Part shown: in pieces, positions 1 through 11,546 of the stretch
How the letters are laid out: each line of letters starts with the position of its first letter
How positions within the stretch are numbered: the first letter of the stretch is position 1
From: Vandiemenella viatica
Taxonomy: Eukaryota > Arthropoda > Insecta > Orthoptera > Morabidae
Reading direction: 5' to 3'
Assembly: GCA_031002005.1 (NCBI GenBank)
Contig: JARYHS010013630.1
Span: forward strand, 238,893,539-238,957,538
DNA length: 64,000 nt
The notes under the pieces: generated by a model
Seen by the model: the letters and a program-made list of their open reading frames with translations, nothing else
Told to the model about the DNA's origin: nothing
Database searches by the model: none
Made by a program: the position numbers and the translations under genes

Positions 1-1889
1 TAACACTTGCTGCTTTCTTTAGATAACCATTGTATGTGGGTATGTAGAACATCAGAGTTAGGTGGCCTAGTGGTTTCATTGCTACAGTGTGCAAAAAGCA
101 AATGAGAACACATTTCTCTGGATTTTCTCAAAATTTAATTCTATGTTTTCTGCTAAAAACCATTCTTTTACATTATCCAGTTTCTGACCTGAAAAACTTT
201 TTTCAGTAAGCATTCACTAAAGATAATTTTCATGTCATCACAGTACTTGTTAGAAACTTTTTTGTCTGTAAACTGTTTCATATCTGTTGTGTATATTGCA
301 AGAAATAAGTGATGAATAACAGATTCTTATGAAACAATATTCAGGGTGGGCAGTTGTTAAAACGAATCTAGCTGCTCTCCTATACACCCCCTCCAAATCA
401 TGTATTTGTTACCAAAAATATGGGTCCCAAACCACACTCCCATACTCGAGCAATGCTCTAATTAAAGACAATATAATTCTGTCTTACAACTTGCTGCCTA
501 TAAAAGAGATGGAACTGAATGTGAAACATTTATGGATTTAGAAAGGTTCAATAGATCAGCTGCTACATTATTTTATCAGTCTATTAATTAATGAAGCTTC
601 AGAATTTCCTGTATCCATTACTATTAATCAAATATGAGTTTTTGTTCCATAAATTTAGCTAGTCTCCTTCTAAGGGTCTATTTGAGAACTTTTGATACAG
701 TAGGTACAACTGTAAAAATTCTCAATCAGGTTGGGACGCCAACTAAAAATCCTTAACTTTTAAGATGGCCATCTCAGTTACCAGGTTACTTTGCCACTCA
801 TTATAGTGTTTACTTACTGGTGAGTACCAAAATTGTTATGTTCTCGTAGTCCTATAACAGTGAGTTATTACAAACAAATTATAACTAAATTGCAATATTT
901 GTGATTTTCTCATTCTTACAAACGTCTTGACCATGTCAGAGTATACACAGTTACCCCTCCTCTAGTCTAGTAAGATGATCTGTGATAGTTTCCCATTGCC
1001 TTACTCAGTGTGACTGTAAGTGGTGCCGTAAGTGTAGATGGCTGTGATAGTGTGTGTATTCAGTGTAGTGTGAAGATATGAAAAAATAGAGAGTGTGAAA
1101 CCCAGTGCAGGCCTATTCTGAAATACATTAATGGGGCCACCAGCCTTAACATCCCCATCTAACAGATGAATCACCATCTAACAGATTTGTATGCACTGTG
1201 CGGAGGTTTGGGCTTAAACCTATACCAGATAAGCCACACGGCAAGAGTTAGCAAATGCTACATGCGCCGCAGCTGTACATAATAACATCTAAGTTTCAAT
1301 AAGTTACGAAATGTATACTACCCATTGTCTGACAGAAATACTTACAACTTGGAAAAAGAAGGGGGTAGGAATAGAACTAATAACTAAGCCATCTCTGCAG
1401 CTGTCTGATCAAGACCTTAACACAGGAAATACTCTTTATAAATAATTAGATGAGCATGTACAAGCAATGGGGTCCACACTTTTAGATACAGAGGCAAAAG
1501 TCAAAGTTCTAACTTGCTATGATGAATATCAGCAATTGACTTCAAGAAAACACAAGCGAAATGCAAAGTACAATCATTTCAGTGGCTTGATGGAGTTGTA
1601 GAAATTAAAACACTAGACAACATTTTGAATTTCAGGTGTTTGTTGTCATAATTTATAATGTGCTGCATATATTAGCTAAATGCATGCAAGCATACCATCA
1701 AGTGACCAGTGTATTTGAAATACTTAGGAAATTAGTCTTCCACAGAAGAAATATTGAAAAGATTGCCAATTATAGTCAGTGCTTACCCACACAGTGTGGA
1801 AGACAGTCTCTGCTACAAACTGGTAAATTTTGCCGAGTTGCTGAATACAGATATAGCTGCTGCTTTAGAACATTCTTAATACATTCTGA
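1..1889. other. Non-coding stretch, no gene recognised
   Basis: AT-rich sequence without a reading frame resembling a known protein. It contains one copy of a roughly 100-bp direct repeat (365-468) whose partner lies at 7242-7331. Upstream exons of the GGT-like gene were looked for here and not found. Confidence 0.5.
365..468. repeat. Direct repeat, copy 1 (partner 7242-7331)
   Basis: Begins AATCTAGCTGCTCTCC and ends CAATGCTCTAATTAAAG. The copy at 7242-7331 has the same order of blocks with substitutions and a short deletion in the middle. A weaker match to the CATACT..AGCAATG block occurs near 13556 and 59327, so this is probably an unnamed dispersed repeat and not a boundary of one element. 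Confidence 0.6.
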
Positions 1890-3480
1890 TAAGGTATTAA
1901 CCACAGTATTGATGGACACAGTCACTATGAGGCTGAAGCCCTGAGCCAGCTGTCTGGCACAAACACTTCCCTTAACACCCTACACATTCTGCCACCTCCA
2001 TATGTCAGAAATAAAATCATTCCTCGACCTGCAGGGTGCTTTAAAAGATCTCTCCCCAGTCCATCTCCATCCTAACTCCCAGAATACATGTAAACTCACC
2101 CTGTCCATTGATGTAACTTCCCTCTATACCAACATTCCACACAGTCAGGGCCTTAGTGCTCTGGAACACTTCCTAGATCTGTGACCCCCACACAGCCATC
2201 CCATTACATACTTTCTTTCATCCTTGGCTCGCCTGATTCTCTCTAAAAACTTCTTCACCTTTAATTCCAGTATATCACCAGATCCTTGGCATTGCTATGG
2301 GCACCCGCATGGCCCCATCCTATGCCAACTTGTTCCTCGGTCATCTGGAGGAACGTTTCCTAAACCACACATCCTCTAAACCCACTGTGGTATCAGATAC
2401 ATACATGATATATTTAAGATCAGGACCCACAGTGAAAATCAACTCCTAGAATTCCTCCATTCCCTTAACAATAGCCATTCCATTAATTTAACCTGGACAT
2501 ACTGCCGCCCACATCACATTCCTGATGGACATCACACCTGGGCAGGGTGCCCTTCACACCTCTGTTCACGTCAAACCAACTAATCTACAGCAATCTACAT
2601 TTTGACAGTTGCCACCCATCCATACCAAACATTCCCTACCCTACAACCTTGCTAACTGTGGCAGATGTATCTGTTCTGATACTGAATCCCTCTCCCAGTA
2701 CTCCCAGAACCTATCCCAAGCCCTTATTTCCAGCTCTTACCCACCAGATCTTGTACATAAACAAATCACCCATACAATCACCCATACAATCACCCACCCT
2801 CCACATAACCACCTCCCGCCCAGCACCTCTAAAATCCAACCATAGACCCGCCTTTGTCACCCACTTCTCTCCTGGCCTCAAATCCATCAGTCAAATCTTA
2901 CAACAGGATCATGACTTCTTACACTCCTTTACAGAAATGCGCACTCTTTTACCAAAAATTCTGCCAACTGTCCCTCATACATGTTTCAGCAGACAACCTA
3001 ACCTAAAAAACATCTTGGTCCATAAATATCCCCCATCACTCTCAAAAAACATATGGATCTTTTCCTTGTGATAGACCTCACTGAAAAAACTGCAACATGC
3101 ATCCTCCCACTACAACATATTGCAAGCATGCTACAGGGGAAACATTCCCCATCATTGGACATGTCACATGGTCCACAAGACATATCGTATACCAGATATC
3201 TTGCCGCTACTTCACTAGTTACTTTATAGGCCTTATTACACAATTGTCGGTCAGAATGAATGGCCACAAACAAACAATCCACACCCACAATATATATCTT
3301 CCAATACCGGAACATGCTAACTACCACAATTCCAACAACCTCAATGACTGTTCACTGTGAGAGCAAACAGAGTTTTCCTGGAAACCACTGCCACTTCAGA
3401 ACTTAGGAGCTAGGAACTTGCATACCAAAATATCCTGGATACCAGACACCCACCTGGCCTCAACCACCGATATTATTTTT
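1890..3480 (+). pseudogene. Penelope-like element, copy 1 (RT plus GIY-YIG), degenerate
   Basis: Conceptual translation over three frames gives a Penelope-type reverse transcriptase followed by a GIY-YIG endonuclease. Seen in order: the RT signature DVTSLYTNIPH (about 2110-2145), a [16 protein letters not shown] block (2290-2335), the catalytic box, which here reads YIHD at 2398-2409, a KPTN block (2571-2582), and the endonuclease end with VYQISC and RMNGH (about 3187-3270). The usual YIDD box has lost an aspartate to histidine, and frameshifts and stops break the frame, so this copy cannot be active. It lies head to tail with a second copy about 100 bp downstream, an arrangement known for Penelope elements. 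Family assignment is firm; exact ends are not. Confidence 0.85.
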
Positions 3481-3579
3481 TTTTACCCATCACTCATTAG
3501 TATTAGTATTATCACAATTAGTTAACTTCCAGCCTGTCCTCAAAATCTTTCATCAACATCATTTCCTAGTATTATTGAA

Positions 3580-5190
3580 ACCCATGCCATGAGAGAACTG
3601 TCTAAGAATAGGATCATCATCATTCTCCCAGCCAACAATGGTACAACAACCGTAGTCATCAACCAAAGTGACTATGAGGCCGAAGCTTTGAGACAGCTTT
3701 CCGACACCACCACATACCTTCCACATCCTTCGGATCCCAATACTTCAATCTGCCAAGAAGTACGCACTCTCCTTGACTTCCAAGACCCCTTGCAATGACT
3801 CTCTCCCAACTTTTTGTCCCTCCTTACCCCACAGAACCCCCTACCCACACCTAGTACCTTTTCCTCAAGATCCATAAAACTGGGCCTCAGTGCCATGGAA
3901 CACTTCCTGGAAATGCAACCTCCCGACAGCCTTCTCAAAACATCCTTCCTCATTTTCTTGGCAAACCTTATCCTTTCTAACAACTACTTTTCCTTAACTC
4001 TCAAATTTAAAACCAGATACGCGCCACTGTTATGGGCACCCACATGGCACCATCCTATGCAAACCTTTTCCTCGGCCGTCTGGAACAACAATTCCTAAAC
4101 ACTTTCCATTAAACCTCTAGTGAGGTTTCAGATATATAGATGACATTTTTATGATCTTGACCCACAAAGAGAATCATCTAATAGACTTCCTCAGCTCCCT
4201 AAACAATCACTCCAACTTTACCTGGACGTACTCCCACAGCCCTGTTACCTTTATTTATGTTGACGTTTCCTTACATGATGGGTGCCTGCATACCTCTATT
4301 CATATAAAACCTACAAATCTTACAGCAGTATCTTCATTTCAACACTTGTCATCCCCTCCCACACCAAACATACCCTTCTGTACAGTCTGGCCATCCGTGG
4401 AAGGCGCATCTGCTCCGATGAAGAATCTCTTTCCCGATACACACACAACCTGTCTGGAACTCTCATCTCCCGCAGTTACCCCCCTGACTTAGTACACAAA
4501 CAAATCTCTCGTGCTATAGCCCTTCCTTTGCACAGCCACTCCAAGGCTGTACTCCTAAAAAACTAACTGCAACCCCACTTTCATCACTCGGTTCTTACCT
4601 GGTCTCAAATCTATTAACCAAATCCTTCATCGTGGGCATTACTTCCTATGTTCCTTTCCTAGGATGCACACCATTCTCCATAAAATCCTACCCACTGCCC
4701 CATGCACATGTTTTAACAGACCACCAAATCTAAAAAATATCCTGGTTCACAAGTACTTGCCCAGTAATTCCCACAAACTATGACAGGGATCATTCCTGTG
4801 CAACAGACCACACTGTAAAACATGCAGCATGGATCCAGCTACTACTACTTACTCCAATCCTACCACAGGTGAAAGATTCCCATCATTGGCCATGCTACTT
4901 GCATTACAGCACACCTCGTATATCAACTCACATGCCTCCATTACTCCAGCTCATAAATAGGCCTCACTACTAACCCACTTGCTATCAGAATGAATGGTTC
5001 ATATACTAACAATGGTGCCCATCCAGTTGCAAAACATGCCAGTTCCCACAAATTGAATAATTTAAAACTGTTTCTCAGTTAGGACAGTCTGAGTTTTCCC
5101 TGATAACACAACCTCTTCTGAACTACGTAGATGGGAACTAGCTTATCAGAATATCCTGGACACCAAACATCCACCAGGCCTCAATCTCCA
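3580..5190 (+). pseudogene. Penelope-like element, copy 2, degenerate
   Basis: Second member of the tandem pair. Its start corresponds to a Penelope N-terminal block (ILPANNGTTTVVINQSDYE, 3631-3687) that is badly decayed in copy 1. The reverse-transcriptase box YIDDIF is preserved at 4133-4150, followed by the KPTN region (4306-4317) and a decayed cysteine-rich/GIY-YIG tail to about 5060. Stops and frameshifts occur throughout (for example the break after 3798). Both copies end with a similar block (ATATCCTGGA at about 3431 and 5151), which gives the repeat unit a length near 1.7 kb. The sequence between the copies has no separate coding potential. Confidence 0.83.
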
Positions 5191-5839
5191 ATAAATTCCT
5201 CCCACCAGGCCCAGCACTTATTATCTCTACTATTTATATTGCTTTTATTTTATTTTCCGTACTTTCAGTTTTTCAAATTTGATTTATACATGTGTCGTCA
5301 CTCAGTTATTATGTTGGTCTACCACTTTCAATGATAATAGAGCTTGAACAATGTCGATTATCGATACATTATTTGAGTTCCCCCTCCCCCCTTTTCTACA
5401 AGTATACTACCATCTGTGCCGGCCATACCATTCACCAGCCGACTGTAACTGTGTACACGCCTGGCTCTGCCTAGTGTCTCACTTCTGCAAGAATAGGGCT
5501 GTACGCCAAAATATTGTGCATTTCTTGTGTTTGTTCTTTTTTTTTCGTCATTCCCAGCCGCCTTCATCTGTGGTAAGTGTTGGGTCATATTTCCCTATCC
5601 TTCCTTAGTTTTATATATAACATCTCATTTTCTCCAGACATTTTGATTATGCACCCAGTCATGTGTTAAGCTTCGCCGTGTGCACACCTCCCGTACCACA
5701 TGACTTGTTTCCTACAGCATGAATAAGGTATAAAACCAAAATACTGTGTATCCTAGTGTACGTCATATATGTTTTTCATTTCTTGCAGCCTGATGAGTCA
5801 TTTCTCTTACCTCGTAATTTATAGTGATTAAAGCAGTTT
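5191..5839. other. Probable Penelope 3' flank, no gene recognised
   Basis: T-rich sequence following the second Penelope copy, with a TATA-like string at 5613-5620. It may be the 3' untranslated part of the element, but no internal copy is available to confirm that. Confidence 0.3.
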
Positions 5840-6102
5840 CCTTTTTCCGTAGTTTCAGTAATGGAAAATTCATTAGAATTGTGTTTCCCAAATGTAGAAG
5901 TAGTGTTACGCATTATTTGAATTTAATGGTCGCAAACTGTAGCAAAAAAAGTTCTTTTTCAATATTAAAGTGCATTAAAAATGAGCTCAGAAACACAATG
6001 GGACAAGAACATCTAAGTGATTTGGCTTTAATGACTATAGAAAACTATTTACTTAGAAATATTGATTTCGCTAGTATTGTCTCCAAATTTGCTGAAAGGT
6101 AA
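5840..6102 (+). pseudogene. hAT transposase C-terminal fragment (ZMYM1-like)
   Basis: An open stretch of about 85 codons matches the C-terminal dimerisation region of hAT transposases of the ZMYM1 group. The order is a decayed hydrophobic stretch, KNELRNTMGQEHLSDLALMT, a second short acidic helix with NIDFASIV, and the terminal SKFAER. In intact relatives this is the last 80-90 residues of a protein of 600-900 residues, so the N-terminal and catalytic parts are missing here. A stop follows at 6102. Fragments of the middle and N-terminal parts of the same kind of transposase lie at 44330-45270 and on the minus strand at 30219-30732; they need not come from one copy. Confidence 0.75.
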
Positions 6103-7241
6103 TTTTGGAAATGGGCTGTTTTATTTTATACCCTAAACTTTAATACCTATAGCAAACAAAGGGATTATTGTTCACATTTGCTACAGGCTCCGTGTTACTT
6201 TAATTCGTCACTGTATTTAACTTGGAACTTTGGTGCACAATCTGGTGATTAAGAACTGTGCACCAGCCCCTCCCGGACCCTACCAGCAAAGTCATGGCGA
6301 TGAAAATTTCTTCTACTGGGACCAGATGACACCATATAAGTGCTGGACAACATCACAGAGCTGCTGCAAACAGAGACAACGGGGTGGGTGATTTTCTCTG
6401 TTATTCGTATGTGTCGCACATTCACTACTGTCAGGAAAAAAATGATTATGATTTGAGTTTATCTTGTGAATTCTGTTAATGTCATAAGTTAAAGAAACCA
6501 TTAGCTTCTTTTTAAGATATATTATGATATACCTACTGATGATATAAGTAAAAAAAATCTCCAGCTTCTCAGAATATTCTTGTGATGGTAGTTGAAGAAA
6601 GACGCACATCTTCAGCATCAAATACACCAGACAGATTAGATATACCAGAATTTATTATTGTAGTAATTGTCTTCAATGAGCATGCATTCACCTATACACA
6701 TCATATGTGCTGGATGACTGCATTTTCAAGTGGAAGCATGGAATCTAACTTTACTGTATAGAGATGTCAGCATTTAAAAGTACTTCAGAAACCCAATGAG
6801 ATTTAAATGCAACTGATCGAATTTTCAAGTTTGGAAGTTCCCTACTCACCTCGTTTTCCCTTTCTTATTTTTTTATCTTAAATCTAAGAGTGTATTTATC
6901 CACCATCCCACTTTTGCCCTTCATGAATCTAAAATTTAAATTTTTTTTCACCATTTTTTTATAAATTGATTACATCCCAACATAATTTATTTCTGTCCCT
7001 AAATCCCTTGCCTGCAAATAAAATTTTCCTATTCACTTGCAACTAAAACAACAATTTGTGGTCATGGTCATATTTTCCCTACCCTTAATTTTTCCACAAA
7101 TACCTTTCTAAGTTTCATCACTAATATACACCTTGTACACTGTTGGAACTATCTTGACCTTCCTCCTGTGTTCCAATGATTTCTAATCCAGCTCTTTTAT
7201 TGCATAAGTTACTGATTGTATTCTGTGGTAATTCCACAGAC
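6103..7241. other. Non-coding stretch
   Basis: No protein similarity recognised on either strand. The sequence is AT-rich with T homopolymers. Confidence 0.5.
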
Positions 7242-7331
7242 AAATCTAGCTGCTCTCCTATACACCCTCCTCAAAATCCTGTATTTGTTACCAAACTACA
7301 CCCCCATACTCAAGCAATGCTCTAATTAAAG
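7242..7331. repeat. Direct repeat, copy 2 (partner 365-468)
   Basis: Same blocks as at 365-468, about 6.9 kb apart and in the same orientation. The element between them is heterogeneous, so they do not look like LTRs. Confidence 0.6.
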
Positions 7332-7348
7332 TTTTGTGACACAGTTCC

Positions 7349-7398
7349 TTCACTTTGGCTCTTTTCACATTGGCTCTTTTCACTTTGGCTCTTTTCGT
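7349..7398. repeat. Short tandem repeat, 15-bp unit x3
   Basis: Three consecutive units of CACTTTGGCTCTTTT with one substitution (CACATTGGCTCTTTT in the second). The region to 8060 holds nothing else recognisable. Confidence 0.8.
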
Positions 7399-8060
7399 TG
7401 TCAATCTCTAATAAATAAAGGATTTCAAAATATATTTGTGCCACCCACCAAATATGTCCTTCTCCATTGAAATTATAATCAGATTTAAAATAAACACTCT
7501 GGCATACCCACACGAATAAAGGAAACTGTGTAAAGATAACTGGTGATAACAAGACTTCAGAGACTGAATTCTTGGAGATTGACACCTTAACCACTGAGCT
7601 ACAGGACTACTCATTCAATGCTTGTAATACTGTGATAAAAAGTTAAGAGATCTGTTTTGGGCCAATCACACACTAAACAGTGAGAATTTACTTCATTTTC
7701 TGTTTCTTTGTATTATGGATCATTGATATTTTTCTTCATTTGACTTAGCAAATATGCATATCATTTGTGTAGAGGTGAAAGGTATGTTTATAATATGCTC
7801 AGAAACTTGTCAGTCTCAAGAGGTGCAAGGGACTTCTTGGCTTTTCTGTATTTGTAAGATTGATAATGCAACATATTTAAGATATATGAATAGATTGATA
7901 TTTAGTTTAGTAAACATAGTGTGCGTAATCGCATATTAATGTGACCTTTTTTTTTAACAAATCATAACACTCACAGCCACTCCACCACATGTTTTTAGTG
8001 AATCACAGAGTAGTAATAATAATAATAAATCTGAAATGAAATTTTTTTTGTGTTTTCTGT

Positions 8061-8322
8061 CTGATAATATTTTTATTTAACTCGTCATACAACTCGGCAT
8101 ACAACGTTTCGGCAGCAACCTCCGCTGCCTTCATCAGGTACTGTGTCATACCAAAGCTAAGGCAGTAACTGTCCTGGCTTCAGTAACTTAACTTAGTAAC
8201 TGCTGAGTTGTATGCAACTGTCTTAGCTTCAGTATGACACAGTACCTGATGAAGGCAGCGGAGGTTGCTGCCGAAACGTTGTATGATGAGTTGTATGATG
8301 AGTTAAATAAAAATATTATCTG
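8061..8322. repeat. Foldback element with two ~105-bp inverted arms
   Basis: Left arm 8061-8167 and right arm 8217-8322 are reverse complements with only a handful of mismatches, separated by a spacer of about 50 bp. Each arm contains CTGATGA, then a 6-bp GC-rich stem with a 7-nt loop, then GAAACG. On the + strand this is at 8246-8278 in the right arm; on the - strand it lies in the left arm. The sequence is reminiscent of the ends of Penelope-like retroelements. Confidence 0.85.
8246..8277 (+). ncRNA. Hammerhead-ribozyme-like core
   Basis: CTGATGA (8246-8252), stem II GGCAGC/GCTGCC (8254-8259 with 8267-8272), then GAAAC (8273-8277). These match the conserved core and stem II of a hammerhead ribozyme and occur in the family of elements (Penelope-like) known to carry such motifs. 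Caveats: there is one extra A between the core and stem II, and a clear stem III with a cleavage-site UH cannot be drawn nearby. Activity is therefore unproven. Confidence 0.45.
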
Positions 8323-9181
8323 GCAGAAAACCAGAGAAATTTTCATTTCATCAATATGCTGGTAAAAACTTAATTCCCACATTAATAAATCTGTTTTAGA
8401 AAGTGAATACTTACTTCAGAGTGCTTAGGTCAGGACAGTATTTCTTAACTTACCAGTAAAAAGTGAGAAAAATTGCACCACTTTTTACAAGAATTGTTGT
8501 TGTTGGGATGCATTTGATTCATTGGCACAATGTACACTGAAATGTGTGATTTAAATTTTATCTTCTTGGCAGTTATGCTTTATTATAACTGCATTATAGG
8601 TTACACTCGGATGGCAGTTTGCCTACATGCATAGATTAGTTTATTTTAAAGTTACCTGTTTAAGGTAAATTACTTGGCATCTCCTTCAAATTATCAGTAT
8701 TCCAATACCTGACTCCCATATCCACAAATACAAATTTTGCAACTGCATTTGATATGTTTATTTATGGGCACCGCCATCTCATACAAATACTACTCCTGCT
8801 TCACCCATCTAGCCAGGTCTTGTCTCGGCTGGGATTTCAATAGCAGGTGACTTGACCATCACATATGCCTCAGATTGATGTGTAATGTGAAGTATGTTGG
8901 AATGCTGCTGTGGTTTGGATTCCACAATGTAGCTCCACTATACCATGTAGGATTACCGGTTTAAGCCTTCAAAGAGCCTCAAGTATTCCTGCAGGAGAGT
9001 TGAAACCTCTTCGTTCATACCTGGAATATACATTGTGCAGCAACCTCTAGGAATTGAAAGACTCGAACTTGTTTTCACAGCCTCTACAAAGTCATAGTGC
9101 TCAGGCAAAGGTTCTATTTTTGAAGTAATATAACCTAAAAGTAAAAGCTGTCCAATTAGTTTTTTTGAAATTAAACCTTCG
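8323..9181. other. Non-coding stretch
   Basis: No gene or named repeat recognised on either strand. Confidence 0.45.
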
Positions 9182-9475
9182 TCAGATTGGAATCTTCAAT
9201 GGTCTGATTGCTGCAAATGCCTGAATGCATGTTGGTCTATGATGGGTGTTAGGTATTGGTTGTGAAACTGTTTTGGTACACCGAAGGGTCAGGGAATCAC
9301 TTACGAACAGCAAATCAGGGTTATAACCCCGCTTCCATCTTATACTGTTAAAATAATGAGGGAGTTTACTGTCATGAAGAATAGTCAGTTTATGATGTTC
9401 CTCCCACTTTAATACAGCTTCCCCATTCTCATCTGAGACAGCCCAGGTGCTACGGCTCCTTACATTGCTGATGGC
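9182..9475 (-). pseudogene. LINE endonuclease fragment
   Basis: Minus-strand translation carries the late part of an APE-type endonuclease of a non-LTR retrotransposon: a WAVSDENGEAVLKW block, a LTILHDSKLPH block, a GYNPDLLFVSDSL block and a HRP near the end, in the order found in Jockey/I-like LINE endonucleases. A related fragment lies on the + strand at 41450-41670 (GYNPDLIF). No reverse transcriptase follows. At its 5' side it abuts the tail of a Penelope fragment. Confidence 0.75.
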
Positions 9476-9479
9476 TCTC

Positions 9480-10045
9480 TCCGCGGCCTGCACCCAGTGG
9501 CTGGCTGCAAGTGGGCAGGGCTATAGTTATTCGTTGCGGGCCGCAGAAGCTAATATTGAGCCATCTATTGCGGCTGCTGGAGAGACGTACCCCTCTCTCT
9601 GAGGAGAGTTGCCAAGGCTGGTTTCCATGCCTCACTAAGTCATAGCCCCACTATCTCTGTTGAATGTATCGCCCAGTCAAATTTCAATCGCTTCTTTGAA
9701 TCCCAAAAATATGAGATCCTAGCCAATATCATAACATTGTTGAAGTCTACCCTGTGGCCATGATCATAAACATGCTTGACGATTGCTGACTTGATGTATT
9801 GACCTAGGCAGAGAGAGTGTTTGTGTTATTCACACCGGTTTTGTACAGTGCAGATAGTTTGGCAGATATAGCTCTTTCCTCACTTGCATGGGATGCTGTA
9901 AATTCTGGGAACTCTGTGGACAAGGTCATCCTTAACTGAGCGGAGGTAGTCGCATATTTTAGATGGTGGTCGGTAGAAACATTTCATTCCATGCCGTGTG
10001 AGAATTCTGCCAATTTTCCCAGTGGTGTTTCCGGCAAATGGAAGA
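9480..10045 (-). pseudogene. Penelope-like element 3' end with GIY-YIG domain, minus copy
   Basis: Minus-strand translation shows the GIY-YIG endonuclease region: PRIYSIPC, then GKSYICQT, EHKHSL-like and VYDHGHRVDFNN blocks, followed by the C-terminal tail. Several stops interrupt it. The segment 9585-9853 is the reverse complement of 10101-10375 at roughly 85 percent identity, so the two form a head-to-head pair. Confidence 0.75.
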
Positions 10046-10100
10046 AATTGGTGGCTTTAGGCATTTCTTAAAAGAGCTAAATCGACCATACTATGTGCTC

Positions 10101-10740
10101 TGTACAAAACTGGTGTGAACAATACAAATGCTATCTCTGCCTAGGACAATACAGCAAATCAACGATCGCCGAGCATGTGTACGATAATGGCCACAGGGTA
10201 GACTTCAACAACGTTACAATATTGGCTAGGGCCTCATAATTTTGGGATTCAAAGAAGCGATTTAAATTCAATTGGGCGATATGTTCCACAGAGATAGTGA
10301 GCTATGACTTAGTGAGGCATGGAAACCAGACTTGGCAACTCTCCCCAGAGAGCATGGTACATCTCGCACCAAGCTGGAGGTGGCTAGGTGGCCGTTCTTC
10401 GAGAAATTTTATGAGATGTCACCCCTGATGCAACTGATAGCCAACATCAAGCCATTCTAGACACCTAATTTTCTCCCTGACTGTATGTAAGCTAGCCCAA
10501 CCTCACGAAATACTACACCAGAAAATGAAGTAATGGGACGGAGGGGCAGGAAATGCCCAAAGCGTCCTACGTCACCATGACCCACCGTGGTGGTACAAAC
10601 CTCTGATGATGGGGATGATGAAGATGATGGGCTGTCTAAGTAACTGACAGTCAGCCGACCCTTGCAGATGTCTCCACACCTGATGAAGATAACGAAGCTA
10701 GTCGTCAAAATATCGTGTTTTCAAAACACAATCCGGCGAT
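10101..10740 (+). pseudogene. Penelope-like element 3' end, plus copy, with 3' UTR
   Basis: Starts within the GIY-YIG domain (CTGTACAAAACTGGTGTGAA), runs through the same C-terminal tail as the minus copy and continues into about 300 bp of 3' untranslated sequence that ends with a decayed CTGATGA motif. It contains several in-frame stops. Confidence 0.72.
10680..10715 (+). ncRNA. Decayed hammerhead-like motif in Penelope 3' UTR
   Basis: CTGATGA at 10680-10686, imperfect stem GATAAC/GTCGTC, then AAAATATCG where GAAACG would be expected. It is recognisable only by comparison with 8246-8277 and 45311-45343; unlikely to be functional. Confidence 0.35.
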
Positions 10741-11367
10741 ACAACTGTGACAACTTCATTGCAAGTATTCATTCTTTCTTCAGTGTTTCCTACTGCCTTG
10801 CTACCAACTTTGTTATACTCTTTTTACAAGCCTTTTGAACTTCCTCCCTTCCAATTTATTTAAGTTTGCTAATTCTCTTTATTTTCTGTTTTTATATAAC
10901 CATTTCATCCCTCATTTTTAATATCTTCTGAAACAATTCCCATTTCACTGTACTTGTGCCTTCCTTCCCTATACTGAACTTGACCCTGAGATGTTTCTTC
11001 AGTTCTAAAATTGTGCCTTTTTTTTATAACTGTACCTTCCCCCCCCCCTTTTTTCCGATAAGTACAGCATTTTATATTAAGTATTTTGTGTTAAGCATTT
11101 TGAGTTAAGCATTTTTTTTACACCTGTGAAGAGAGGTGCATCAATCTATGCACATTATGGATTAGAATGTTTCAAAAATGTTTTGTCAACATTTTTAAAA
11201 TGTTTTTGACATGGAAATACCAAATGTTTATCCTGAGATTTTTAAAAAGTATATCGAAATCATTTTCATTAAAAGTTTGTATACTGTTGATGTTACCGTG
11301 GAGTAATTTCATGTACAAAAGTTTGAATAAACTAACGCTCCTCTTTGAAGATTTATTTTTCTTTCAG
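10741..11367. other. Intergenic or intronic sequence upstream of the first visible GGT exon
   Basis: T-rich, with a C homopolymer near 11040 and three near-repeats of TTAAGCATTTT / TTAAGTATTTT between 11077 and 11116. It ends with a pyrimidine tract and CAG (11361-11367), the splice acceptor of the first visible GGT-like exon. Confidence 0.55.
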
Positions 11368-11546
11368 CTCCATGAAGAACTTGTCGAATTACCTTACACT
11401 GAAAAAGTAACAAATGAAATAAAAGATGCTGTAAGTTTAAGAGGAGAGAAACAGTATGAAGACACAGAAAAATCAGATGCTAGTTCACTATGTGTAATAG
11501 CACCAAATGGAGATGTTGTAGTGGCTACTAGCTCTCTTGGGTCCAA
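11368..11546 (+). CDS. GGT-like exon A (catalytic-threonine region)
   Basis: Acceptor TTTCTTTCAG ends at 11367; donor GTAAAT begins at 11547. The exon starts in phase 0 (Leu-His-Glu) and ends after two bases of a codon. It holds the position of the autoprocessing nucleophile, which is Ala followed by Ser-Ser-Leu-Cys-Val-Ile. Confidence 0.85.

Noticed and set aside
7560..7612. tRNA-like A-box on the minus strand (TGTAGCTCAGTGGTTAAGG)
   Set aside because: No B-box or cloverleaf follows; at most a SINE head remnant.
1..11367. Upstream GGT exons (large subunit)
   Set aside because: Searched by eye for GGT large-subunit blocks in both the open frames and short exons; none convincing, so the gene is reported as a 3' part only.
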